The position numbers and the translations under genes are program-made. Below, in pieces: positions 33,325 to 44,791 of a stretch of 64,000 bases of DNA. The DNA comes from Nephrocerus scutellatus (Eukaryota > Arthropoda > Insecta > Diptera > Pipunculidae), in contig OX352762.1 in assembly GCA_947095585.1 (NCBI GenBank), forward strand, positions 88,958,749-89,022,748. The letters are read 5' to 3'. The notes beneath the pieces were generated by a model. It was not told the origin of the DNA. It did not search any database and saw only the letters and a program-made list of their open reading frames with translations. Each line of letters starts with the position of its first letter. The stretch's first letter is position 1.

Positions 33325-33488
33325 GCCCCAAAGATTGTGATCTACCAAAAGCTGCATTAACAGCTTTGCACGCCGGTATCAACAGTTTTGGCCAAGGGCC
33401 AAGCTCACAAAATTCGGATACTAACAGTGGGTCACGCTTGCATGTCTCTGGAGTATTGTGCGAACCACACAACATGCAACAGGATCAG
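33325..33488 (+). CDS. otp: orthopedia homeobox protein, coding exon 2
   Basis: After acceptor CACATGGCAG (AG at 33323-33324) the exon opens with GC, completing the split Gly codon, then PKDCDLPKAALTALHAGINS, ending HNMQQDQ before the donor CAG|GTGAGC (GT at 33489). Length is 2 + 162 nt with no stop. This is the region N-terminal to the homeodomain, low in known motifs. Identification rests on phase continuity with exon 1 (phase 1) and exon 3 (phase 0), on codon-like composition in an otherwise AT-rich intron, and on general likeness to fly Otp N-termini as I remember them. Alternative: translation could start at ATG 33318, which overlaps the acceptor, if this were a first exon in some isoform. 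Confidence 0.72.
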
Positions 33489-34474
33489 GTGAGCATCATA
33501 GACGCCCTAGTTGTTAACGTCGAAGATTTTTTATTGATGTTTTATTTTTTCCTAAAATTCGGTTTACGAAAATGATCAACCCGTGTTGCGAAAAAAAAAC
33601 GTATGAAAAAGTAAGTTCCCCCTCTGATGTGGCATTTTTTTGAATTTATTACTATAATATAACTAGTGGCTTGCTTACAAAAAATAAAATAAACAATCAC
33701 AATTGGAAATAGATACTATGCGATTACATAGACCAAATATGTTATTATACTTTTAAGCATTAAATTCTGAATTAACTTAGACATCCGTCCGTCTATTATT
33801 ATTAAATATGTTGGGTAAACTGTGTGAAATCTTTTAAGGGTGTTGCTTAGTATAGGTCTTAATCAATCACACAGGTAATCAACAGAGTACAAAATTAGTA
33901 CTAGTAAAGGTCCTAAATTATTTCAATAAAGCTAAATTCTTAAGCACATATTTGTACTGAAAATTTGTTTATGAAAACAAAATTAAAAAAACCCAGGAAT
34001 TAAATTAATTATAGCATAGTTTTCTAGTTTTCTGTAAGTACTTTCATATCATAGTTCATATCGTCCGGGTAAATCATTTGCACCACAGACGCCATCTTTA
34101 TATGACTATTTATTTATTCATTCAGGATCAATCAATTCATGCATTCTAAGGACCCAGCTCGGTCCAGCATTTTTTTCTTTGACTTACAAGTTCTTTAGTA
34201 AGTCTTCAAATTCATTTGTTACTAGTTTTTCTTTTGTTTTTCTTTTTACGTATCAATCAAATTTCTTTCGTTTATCAATCACTGCTACTTTCATGATATC
34301 AAACATACTTTTGTATATTATGAGTAAAACGAGTACTGATTAATTTTATACCATTCTATATTCGGTAAGAGTGTTTTTAAACAATTAGCTTAACAGATAA
34401 ACAAACCAAGTAAATTGTCAGTTAAATGGAAGAAAAACAATGTTTTATATCCTCCTTCCATATATCATAATCAT

Positions 34475-34759
34475 ATCATAATAGTAATATTTGGCGCAGT
34501 ATACCGTTTGGGCCCAGGGACTAGCTTCTTGCGACCATTCGTGTTGTTCGTGTTATATTTTTTTCACAAATAATAGAGAACTTTAATGTAAGTTTTATCC
34601 GAAAGGCGAATTGAGAATCTTTTTCTTGTCATTTATTACTCTCGGACGTTTATCAGTCATTCGCAAGTTGTGGCACCGTGAAAAAGCTTTTTTGTGATAT
34701 GAAATTCGAACCTCCCGCTCTGAAGTCCGACGTACTAACCACTAAACCTAAGCTCCCAA
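34475..34759 (-). repeat. tRNA-derived SINE, near full-length
   Basis: Minus strand head TTGGGAGCTTAGGTTTAGTG (34759 down), box-B-like GGTTCGAATTT (about 34703-34713), then CACGGTGCCAC, CTCGGACG-type blocks of the body, CGAAAGGCGAATTGAGAATC on the plus side, and a tail near ATAATAGTAATATTTGGCGC at 34477. Box A is diverged. Body blocks agree with the copy at 47161. Confidence 0.75.
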
Positions 34760-34969
34760 TTAGATTTTTTAAAACTATTTTTATTTTAATATAAAGTCCA
34801 TTAACCCATTCAAAGTCGCCACACCATAACAATGATGTAGATAGATGTTGCCCTAAAAATGTGGCGTCTTGTTTCTAATTGAACATTTTCTTCCAGCTTC
34901 GCAGCCTCTGCAGTATATTTCGATTTCGATCGCAATTTTTTTAGATTATCCAAACAACATTCGAACCCA

Positions 34970-36810
34970 CTCTTCTTTCTTTCTTTTCTTTACTCCGCGG
35001 GGGAGCATAGGGCTTCTACAAACGCCCGCCAACGAACTCGATTTAACGGCTGAGGTTTCAAGAGACGCCACTCGGTCCCCTGGGATCGTGCTTCCTCTTC
35101 TAATGTCCTTTTCCATGTCTTGCTAGGACGGCCAACTCAGCGGCTTCCTTGTGGATACCAGTTGAGCGCTAGTTTCGTAATATCGTCCGCTGGCTTTCTC
35201 AAAGTGTGGCCAATCCAGCTCCATTTTCGTCGTATGGTGGTGATCGCGACTGTTTTCTGCTGCGTTACTCTCCACAAGTCTTGATTGGTGATAATGTCCG
35301 GCCATCTTATTCTCAGTATCCTCCTTAAGCACTTGTTGACGAAGACTTGGAGGCGCGTCGCAATACACTATGTGACTTTCCACGTTTCGCAGCCATACAA
35401 GAGTACTGAGAGAACGTAAGATCTGAAGATCGTTAGCTTCAGATTCCGGGAGATTTGCGAGGAGTTCCAGATAACATTTAGCATACTATAGGAGTGTCGC
35501 GCCTTGTTTACACGAGGGCACACATCCAAGTCAGCACCACCATATTTTGACAACCAGCTGCCCAAATAACATAACTTATCAACATCCTCTATCTGATGTC
35601 CGTCAATCGAGAGATCACATGTTCTACTAGCGTTAACGCGAAGTAGTTTTGTTTTTGACACGTTCATTTTTAAACCCACTTTGTTAGCGTGGAGTTCTAG
35701 TGAGTTTAATTTTCGATCCATGTCACCTAGCGATTGTGATAGGAGACAGATATCATCGACAGAGTCCAGATTTTCTAAGCGGATCAAAAACTGATGGAGT
35801 ACGGGTTACTATTTTCATCACCCAGTCGATGACAACTGTGAAAAGCAATGGTGAGTGGGTGCTTGACTCCCGAGTAGATGTTGACTGGTGAGCCAATATG
35901 ACCGTTATGAATGACGTGGCATGTTGAGTCGCGGTACAGCTCCTTAATGATGTTAATGAGTTTTTCCGAAACACCATCTGCCACATCATGTTTCGGCCCA
36001 CGCTATTAAAAGCGCGTTTAAAATCTACAAAAACCATATACAGAGGAGAGCGATACTCAACTGAATGTTCAATGATTATACGCAGGGTGTTAATTTGATA
36101 AGCACAAGAACGATTTGAGCGAAATCCTGCTTGTTCATTTCTCAAAATTGGCTCTAACGCATTCCGTAAGCGCCGTGCTATTATAGAGGAGATCACTTTG
36201 TTTATGGTGTTTAGCAGGGTAATTCCTCTCCAGTTTTCGCAATTGCTCAAATCACCTTTCTTGGGGAGTTTGACTACTAAGACTTTTTTTAAGGAAGATG
36301 TAATGGGTTCAGATTCCCCGATATCTTGATATATCGCATGCAATGTTCTCGTAGTTAACTCGACGTCTGCTTGAAGGAGTTCTGCGTGGATGTTGTCATT
36401 GCTTGCTGCTTTACCTAATTACAGTGAACGAAGGTTTGTCCTTATCTCATCCAACGAAGGAGTAGCGACGCTGATGTTAATTAGCCTATTAGGGTGCATA
36501 TGTGGGTTGATGGGCGTGCCTAGCGAAGACGAGAATTCAAAACATTCTTAAAATGTTCTGTCCAGCGGGTTAATTGTTGTTCCTCCATAAGGATCAAAGA
36601 GCCGTCTATTGCCTTAACAGGGTAGTTGATGTGGTTGTTTCTTGTTGGCGAGCTTACGAGCGAGTTAGTAGACTGTGCTGTACTACTAGCAGCGGCTTGC
36701 TGTGCTTGTGTTGCGATGTCGCTGCGCCATGCTCGTTTGTCGTTCCTAGCTGAACCGGTCCAGATCCCTATACTTCCGCGCTAATGCGCTTCGCACGGCA
36801 CCCTCTCTTA
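34970..36810 (-). mobile_element. RTE-like LINE, family B copy 2, with RT
   Basis: Minus strand: linker end (36800-36640), then NHINYPVKAIDGSLILMEEQ, GKAASNDNIHAELLQADVEL across frames, RT with VVKLPKKGDLSNCENWRGIT (36290-36230), NEQAGFRSNRSCAYQINTLR, YMVFVDFKRAFNSVGR (motif A, 36040-35993), a shift, and motif C as SVDDICLLSQS (35765-35730; normally FADD). Then KVGLKMNVSKTKLL, CYLGSW, LKLTIFRSYVLSVLLYGCET, and the tail that matches copy 1, ending near the CCGCGGGGGAGC and TTTC-rich 3' end (34972-35006). The endonuclease is missing at the 5' side. Several frameshifts. It shows what copy 1 lost. Confidence 0.8.
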
Positions 36811-37110
36811 CTAGCTGCTTTTAACCCTAAATGAGTTAGTATTATTTTTAACAATATAATATATAATATATATATTTTTTTTATTTGTAATTATTCTAAC
36901 GGAATTATTCTGAAGACGAAGCTGTACACTTTTTAAACTTAAATACTTAACAAAGAAGCCATGTTAATTTTTTCAAGTGAATTATTTTGTTAATTTGCTG
37001 TTAACTGCGCATAAATAGTTTATTCTAGACATTTAATATTAAATTATTTATAAAAACCCATGTTTTTCGAGTATATAGATTTTCTTTATAATTGCTTTAC
37101 TTACAAATAG

Positions 37111-37178
37111 TTTTCTCAGCGAGAAATCTTAAAAAATACAATTAAATTATTAATTTTTAAGAGTTCTCGCTGAGAAAA
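37111..37178. repeat. 25-bp-arm inverted repeat just before otp exon 3
   Basis: Left arm TTTTCTCAGCGAGAAATCTT plus AAAAA (37111-37135) pairs with TTTTTAAGAG and TTCTCGCTGAGAAAA (37154-37178) with one mismatch, over an AT loop of 18 nt. The right arm ends 37 nt upstream of the exon, where the branch point would be expected. Confidence 0.85.
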
Positions 37179-37215
37179 TCGCAAATATTTTTGGTAATAA
37201 AATGTCCTTTCGCAG

Positions 37216-37374
37216 AACTCGGAAAAATCAAACAAACAGAAACGACATCGCACTCGCTTTACACCGGCTCAACTAAACGAACTGGAGAGGTGCTTTTCGA
37301 AAACCCACTACCCGGATATATTTATGAGAGAAGAAATCGCTATGCGAATCGGTCTGACCGAATCCCGAGTTCAG
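37216..37374 (+). CDS. otp: orthopedia homeobox protein, homeodomain exon 3
   Basis: Exon between TCCTTTCGCAG and CAG|GTGAGT, 159 nt, 53 codons, phase 0 at both ends: NSEKSNK, then homeodomain residues 1-46. Visible pieces are [32 protein letters not shown] and [13 protein letters not shown]. Key positions are R5, L16, F20, Y25, R31 and L40, and the exon stops before V47-W48-F49-Q50-N51. The intron at 46/47 is the conserved paired-class site. The [12 protein letters not shown]...[12 protein letters not shown] wording is what I know as Otp, a nuclear transcription factor needed for hindgut and nervous-system development in flies and for hypothalamic neurons in vertebrates. The N-terminal arm and helices 1-2 are complete; most of helix 3 is on the next exon. 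No damage seen. Confidence 0.92.
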
Positions 37375-39127
37375 GTGAGTTCATATCAGAAGTGTATATC
37401 TATTGCCATCGCCATCAGTCTACAGTGGAATTTTTGATCGAAAATTTCCATCATTCGATATTTATCGATGTGAAGCTGGTCAAAGGATATCTGTGTGTGT
37501 GCGACAAATGGTTTCGAGCAGACCTAAGCTCCATCCTGCAAAACCAAACAGCAGATAGAATTCCTTTGGAAAATTACTGCAAAAATGTGTAAAATATCTT
37601 TGCAATTAGACCTATGACATGTTTTGTTTGGCTTTGGAAATTTTGCCTTAACAAAGTGAAACAAATTTCATTGATTGAAGGACGAACGTTCGGCCTAAAA
37701 TGTGTATTTTGTGTTTGTGGTTTTGTGAATTTAATATTTCGGATTTACATTTTATTATTTATGTCGTACGAACTTTCATTACTTCCAATGATGTGTGTTG
37801 CGGTAGGTCTCCCGCCCACAGATCTCTCCGTGCTAAACTCCTGATGCTTAAACGATAATTCGTTTAGCTCTAGCTTACACTACTTAATGTTTTATTAACA
37901 ATTTAACCGGTTAATTCGTTTATTAATGGAATTTAGGCGGAAAAGGTTTCAGCATGAAGATTATTTTCGTAGCATAAATGGGATATGTCAAATAATTTGT
38001 CCATCAATTAAAATCATAAACGCTTAAAAGGTTTATTTTAAAATGCAGAACTACCTCCAAAAAAGAAAGATAATTCCGAAGTGCTTATATGTTACGTGTG
38101 TACGCCGCACGAAATTTTACCAAAAGATATTGTTAGGTGAGAAAAGCAGACAGGATAATATAGCTGGAAAGTCGTGAAAATCCTTATATGTGAGTAAATT
38201 TTTGTATTACACATTTATAGGAGTATATGCGAGTATATAAACAAAGAATACATAACCGGTGGCTTATCAAATATCACACGTAAGTCCATATATATACGAA
38301 GACGGTATATACAAAGAGAACGCCAGCAAATGTGACGCGCCCCCAATAAATCTTTCATGCGCACACGTAGTGAAAAAACAATTTCAAGGATTTACGCAAT
38401 GACTTGGAATAACACACACAAAAAAAGACGAAAACGATAAAGATGCAACTAGGTTGTCTGTTGTCTACTTTCGTAGAATATCAAATAGATTCGATTGATT
38501 TTTGATAGTGCGAACAAAAAAACAAAAAGGTTATCCTGAGTGAGGATAGCAGTGAGAATGAGATATCCTAATCCTTTAAACTGCGCCGATCTCTGACAAT
38601 TGCCCATCGTTGATGTAATTTGTTTTAAATTTTACAGCCATATTAATAAAAATCACTATCCATTTGTTAACACACGTGTTAGCTATCACACGAATAGAGA
38701 ACTTGTCCATTTGATAACTTTTCTTATTAATAAACATATTATTTGTCTATGTCAGCTATCCGCATATTATCAATTAAAGCACGGCAGCACTTCACCGAAT
38801 TGTACAAATATTCGAGTTACTCTCTGATATTTCAGCAGCTGACACTGAAATTAGCTCAATAAATTTGTTATATTTTAATACGACCGATTTTTGTCATGAC
38901 ATCGAACTCCATATGAAATGAATGTTAAAAACTTATCCGCCCCTTATACACAAAACTCGGTGGGTTAAGCTATCCGCTCGTTGATAAAGATAACTCACAT
39001 TTATTAATGAAAATTACCAGTTAACAGATGAATTAGTGCTAACACACTGCTATTCAGTGTTTATTAATACGGGGGTTAGAAAATAGTTTCATTTTGTTTT
39101 TTGTTGTTTTTGTAACTTCTTCTATTT

Positions 39128-39665
39128 TTAATGTTATCATCATCATCATATTTGGCTCTACAATCGGTGTCCGATCCTGGCCTGCCGCAAATAATCTCTT
39201 CACCGATTCCAATTCCGGCGTCTATGCTGTCAGCTCAGCATAGGCTTGGCCGGTCTCGCTGTCGTGTCCCATAAATAATACTGCAAAGGACCATATATAA
39301 GTATTGTTATGGCCATTGTCTTCTACACCATGCTTGGATGTTATGGTTAAATTCCTGGATTTGAAGAGTCTTGGCAGAATTTGTTAACTTTAGGTAACCG
39401 TACGCGTAGTTTCATTCTGGCATCGGCTACTACTACTGATTCGAAATAGTTAAAAGATTGCACTGGCCTTCGACTTCGCGGGCGAGTATCTCATTTGAGG
39501 GACCAATATTGGCTTGGCCACCATGTACTTTGTTTTGCTCTCATTTACTTACAGCCCCAGGTTTCATTTCATTTCTTTTGCATTTTTGTACGCGATGCCT
39601 GATGAGGGTGAAAATCTGATCAGTTGTTGCAAACTTTCGGTATAAGAATTAATGTATGCCTTATT
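39128..39665 (-). mobile_element. RTE-like LINE, family C, 3' part
   Basis: Minus strand from about 39660: AKQSTWWPSQYW (a KTKYMVA-like post-RT motif read out of frame), VVVADARMKLRVRLPKV, then SRNLTITSKHG-type text at about 39370-39330, and the 3' tail AGCCAAATATGATGATGATG at 39137-39158 (minus). It corresponds to the family C copies at 54.5-58.3 kb and ends in an (ATG)n simple repeat. Confidence 0.6.
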
Positions 39666-39774
39666 AGATGAAAATGGGTCCAACCAGTAGTCTTGCAGTC
39701 TTGTCTTGGCCTTACAGTAATTGTAAGATCATGCCCAGGATCACCTATCCACTAGTGAGACCAAAAACAAGAAC

Positions 39775-41715
39775 AAGCGCCATGTATTTCTCGGACGACC
39801 CGTTCTTCCACCATCCTGAGATAACGGATTCCATTGCTTTGCGTAGTTTGCTATGGAACTCTCGCCTTTTCGGAGTGTATGACCAATCCACTGCCACTTC
39901 CGTCGTTGGATGGTTGTGCCTATTGGTTTCTGACCCATTCTCTGATAAAGATGTTCGTTAAAGATACGGTTAGGACAGAAAACTCTTAAGATGTTCCCTA
40001 CGCACCTATTTACGAACGTTGTAATCTTTTTGTGATAGTAGCGGTCACCGCAGGGTGTTGATGTGTTCTACACAGGAGGATCCAGTGCGGAAACCTGCTT
40101 TTTCGGCATCGAGGACCGTAGAAAAATGTTCCTTCCATCGCTTGAGCTGATCCTCATCTGAAAAGAGTACGGCACCAACTAAGCCTTTCACCGGATGTTG
40201 GCTAGAACGGTGACCACCTGTCACCTCTTTGGTGATTCTGTAAACGGTTCTGTTATCGCACCTGCTCGCTGCTTCCTCTGCTTCTGAGGCCAGGTTGTTA
40301 ATATAATTACGTTTGTCACGTCTTACACTACGCTGCACTTCTCTCATTCTTCGATACAGGGACTCTACCTCGATCCTCGCTGCTGTTGGGGTATCTACAA
40401 TACGAGCTATAAGTAGCTTACGTTCTTCAATCCACCTCCAGGTATCATCGGTAAGCCACGTGCTGTGCCTTGGCAGCAATACTATTCGCTCCAGATCTGA
40501 AAATATATTTCACAGCTTTCCAATGTTCTTGGACAGTTGTCGGCAGTGAGCTGCTGATTGCTTTCACTCCCTGCGATAAATGATCTCTTAATTGTTGGCG
40601 TACTGAGGGGATCTTTAGCCGGACGATATTATACCTAGGCATTCGGATGATATTGCGGATTCTTTGAACTGATTCAGTACGTAACTGGACAGTAGCTACC
40701 ATAAGGTGATGATCCCCTACCATACGTACCATGTCGGTTACTCGTCTGTTTCGGCCGTCTTAAAGACATCTCCTAAAACTTCGGCTGATCGCCACATTGT
40801 CGATTTCTGGATGACGATTGCCTGTCAGTAGACACCCAGCTGACTTTTTGGCAGGTCTTATGCTCAAACATGGTGCCCTCCAAACACAAGGTGGTTGGTG
40901 TTGCAGAAATCAACAAATATTTCATCATTTTCATTTCGTTCGCCGAGGCCGTGCTTCCCAATCACATGTCTGAGTCCTTCGTTGTCGTTGCCTACCTTGG
41001 CATTTAAGTTCCCCGACGACGACGACGATAACGATATCTCCGTTCGGCGTTGCGTTGAATACAGGGCGTAGCTGATTGTAGAAGTTGTCCTTTTCACCCT
41101 CAGTCGAGGGAATCGTTGGGGCGTAACACTGTATGATCGTGACGCGCCGTACTCTAGTCCGAAATAAAATCCTATCACCATGTGGGTACCAGGAAATTAG
41201 GCCTCTGCGTGCTGTTGCCGTTAGCAGCAGACCCAATCCAGATTCACGGGGACTGCCGGAGGGTTTGCCGGAGTAGAGTAGCATAGTGTTACACGTTGGG
41301 GATTCGTACTCTCCCGTGTCGAACCATCTTACTTCACTCACTCCCAGTATGTCCAAATTATATCGGAGAAACTCACATTCCAGTTAAACAAATCTGGCAT
41401 TTGGAGGTCCTTCACTCCCTGAGTCAAGGAGCGTCCTCACATTCCAGAAACCAATCTTAGTCCGGGTACAATAGTCAAAAGTCGTCATTATTCGATCATT
41501 ACTTATCCAAGGCGTTGTGTCGGTTTCAGTAGCGGGCATTTTTCGGTACCGCTGGGTGCTAACCCAAGATACCTAGACTGGAAACCCTAGACCCTTCGCA
41601 ATTGCAATTTTAGCCTAGATATATTAGGATTTATACACATAGTTGTCCAAAGACCAGAGCAAGCACATCACGAACTTGATTGTTGCGCTACTGGCTCAAT
41701 CCAAGTTTTGCTGAG
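39775..41715 (-). mobile_element. RTE-like LINE, family A copy 2, RT mostly deleted
   Basis: Minus strand: endonuclease at 41356-40864 in shifted frames (ILGVSEVRWFDTGEYES, SGNLNAKVGNDN), linker at 40732-40130 (VRRDKRNYINNLASEAEE), LKRWKEHFSTVLDAEKAGFR (40160-40090), where text from before RT is joined to the AGFR...SCVEHINTLR segment within RT, a further gap, and the tail RRKWQWIGHTLRK (39915-39880). The RT active-site blocks are absent. The 3' end is cut at about 39777. It shares about 1.7 kb with copy 1 but has its own deletion set. Confidence 0.75.
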
Positions 41716-43952
41716 GTGCAGCATGTGCCTGGAAAACCTGGGATAGAAGAAGGTACGAAATTGTTGTGGATGGTGGAGTTAAGTTCACAACCGAGCACTC
41801 ACAAACAAGAATATTGGGCTTTTAAAGCCCACACTGTTGACATTACATCTTAATTACATCCTACATCAACGCAATCGTACATGTAAATTCATTAGTAAAC
41901 GGCTATTTGTCTGTACAGCATTGTATCATATGTGTTTGAAATCTAGATGACTAGTGCGTTTTTTAAACGCGTCGGGAATCGCATCCGGTGTCCACCGAGT
42001 GGGAGCCAATTGTCTAACCACTGACACGGATATCAATGTCTGTTAGACTGCAAGTTGCATAAAATTCAGTATATGTGTTTTTGTACTGTACACTAAACCG
42101 TAAAGGTATAATAGCTCTGTTCATATGTTTGTAATACCCACAATGCGAAATTCGCCCCGCAATCATAGGATGGTTGAGTACGTTGGGACGTCAGCCCACT
42201 GTCATGCACCAAAAGTGATTTAAAATAATAATTGCGCTGTCTTATCTTCGTCAAAATTTAATTATTGAATTCTTTATAGATTGTCTGAAAGCACGCCCCT
42301 ATAAATGTGTAATAAGCTAATCATTTGAGACTGGCATCCAATCTTTAAGTTAATTTGTTTTTTTTTTCTAACCAGCATCTATCTAAGCATCTAACATTAG
42401 TACATTTCATTTCATTGTATCTAACTGCTATTAAATGAGAATTAATAAGATCAACAGTTATTTATTTCTTATAATTATTAGAAGCAAGATCACAAGATCA
42501 AGACCAAAATGCATAATTATAATTGATTTCACTTATAGTTAGATTTAGTTATAGATATAGTTAGCTGAATCAGTTTCTTATCCTTTGTTCACATAGTGTA
42601 TTATAATGTGGATTACTCATAGTACAGATTGGGTTATCAATTACAAAAAGACAACAAACTTTATAAAACTTTTCCAATCGTGTGGATGACTCCCTAAGCA
42701 CACTGTCGAAATTTCCTAAAAATAATACTTAAACCTCCGTGCGTCCATCGCAACCGCTTACCATCCTCCCGACTATCATTCTCACAGACACATAACCTTT
42801 ATCGTATAATAACGGATCATCACGTTCACGTCGTATGTATCATTCGCACATCAATTTGCTGTGTAGGGTGAGTGAGCGAATAGTGATGAATAGTTCTGCT
42901 TATTGTAGTTGTTCGCAGACCCTGCGAGTATAGGTAATGTCCTATTAATCCCCCAAAATTCAATGAAAGATTTATGACCCCGAAAAACAAACTGACAACG
43001 TTGGGGTTAAGCTTTCGGTAGGCCAAGAGGGAGGAAAGTCACAAACTCATTTGGGTTGATATCCAGCCGTGATGTGTGTCACATTGAATGCAAACTGTGC
43101 TCCGTGCGCGCTGAAGGACACTAAATGACTGTTCTAAATTTGAAATGTAATTTCATTGTGTTTCTCTGCCGTTGAGCCCCCGTACGTCGGTTCGCGCTGA
43201 CAAACCTAGATATTGCCCAATACTGTGGGTTTGTTGTTTAATTTACAATTAAATTACAGACAGTTTAATCAACTCTTTAGTTGCATCGGAACAGGCGATT
43301 GAATTTTAATTTCTAGTTAAGCCAAAACACATCTGTAAAATGCATACAAATAAAGATTCACTTAGCAGTTGTGTATGTCGGTTTCAGTGTTATTTTTTTC
43401 GATTACCTGAACAGCATTACCTGCTGGGAGAGTAAAATGGTTTTTCAAATTCAGACTTTCTGCCAAACACACGACACATTCAGAGATGGAAATTTGGGTT
43501 TTTGTCTGTCTCTAACTCTGCAGCGCGTCTATCTATTCTTTATTGATTGTCATTTTCAATTTCATTACACAAAACGAACAGATTTAATCTAGTTTTCTAT
43601 CTGTTCATCCGATGTTCTGTTCTATCTTAACGTTGACTGCATTAAGTGCGTTAATCGCCTCCTCATTCCAACATTACCAGAAAAACATGTGCCATTTAGG
43701 CGTTTTATTTGCCATACGAAATAACAGATAGTCGTTTACGACCTGCATTAAGGGCATATAAGTGTACAATAAGAGACTAGGTATTAACCCGTAAAACATA
43801 GTTATTATTTTAAGTACGTAACTTGAAGAATTACCTAATAACTAAACCAACTCGCAATCTATTTTTATGTGTATATCTTTTTTCTACATTCTAAACCCTC
43901 GAAATGCTCGTCTTCTACTTAAAAATGTAACCTTATTGCACTATGATTACAA
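41716..43952. other. otp intron 3, no repeat or gene recognised
   Basis: About 2.2 kb. Short ORFs (for example 43026-42826 minus, 43371-43592 plus) lack recognisable motifs. Confidence 0.4.
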
Positions 43953-44560
43953 ATAAAAACAACCCATAAAAATAAAAATAAAATTGTTCGTGTAAATTCT
44001 CTAATCGGGGATAGATGTTTGAATAAACTCGGTAAATTTTTTAAAAAGACCTCTTTCGCGATCTTTACAAAAAGTTTTTCCATCGGAGATGCACATGCGT
44101 ATAAAATTTGAAGAAAATCGGGCTCATTTTTAATAAAATTTATGGGTAAATTTTTTAAAAAATTTTATGCCTTCCGCCTTCCGACACCGGGGCCCGATCA
44201 CTCACGAAATTTTACAAAAAGGGTTGTCCATCGGAGATACACATGCGTCTAAAATTTGAAGAAAATCGGGTACTTTTTTTGTACAATTTGTATGGTTGCC
44301 CCCCGACCCCGGGGGCCGAACACTTCCAAATTTTTACAAAAAGTGTTGTTCATCGGAATGCGATGAATTGCGAATACAATTTGAAGAAAAAAAATCGAGG
44401 GGCCCCCAATTTTTAAAAGAAATTGATACACATGTGTACAAAGCTTAAATAAAATCGAGATTTAGGAAGTTGGTTCAAAATTGATCACAAGATCACAAGC
44501 CAGCCAGCCAGCCAACCACAAACAAACGGACACGCGAAGTTAATATAAAGAATTTAAAAA
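43953..44560 (-). mobile_element. Helentron/DINE-like element, first of a tandem cluster
   Basis: Starts AAAAACAACCCATAAAAATA, then GTGTAAATTCTCTAATCGGG; four degenerate monomers; (GCCA)n at about 44499-44515; left end CGAAGTTAATATAAAGAATT at about 44535-44555. Confidence 0.75.
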
Positions 44561-44791
44561 ATAAATTTTTTATGTAAATTTTCTAATCGGAGATACATAT
44601 CTGTGCAGAATTTGAAAATTGGTTAATTCTGATAAAATGCGTGAGTCCTGCGACTCACGATGATTAATGTGTTCATATCAGATAAGTAATATAATTATTA
44701 TTATTTTTTGATATCTCAAGAAACCCCTCAAGAACTCTCTCAGGACCCTCTTAAATCGACAAGACAACACCATTACCCTCAAAACCTCCTA

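Larger units (their letters stand above)
33489..37215 (+). other. otp: otp intron 2 (3.7 kb, phase 0)
   Basis: From GTGAGC at 33489 to TCCTTTCGCAG at 37215. Contains a SINE, an RTE-like element and, near its end, an inverted repeat. 33489-34474 and 36810-37110 show nothing recognised. Confidence 0.65.

Noticed and set aside
33294..33575. Single-exon 93-codon gene
   Set aside because: Only 33325-33488 is exon; the rest of the frame reads into introns across clear splice sites.
37191..37592. 133-codon plus ORF overlapping otp exon 3
   Set aside because: Wrong frame for the homeodomain and runs through the donor at 37375.
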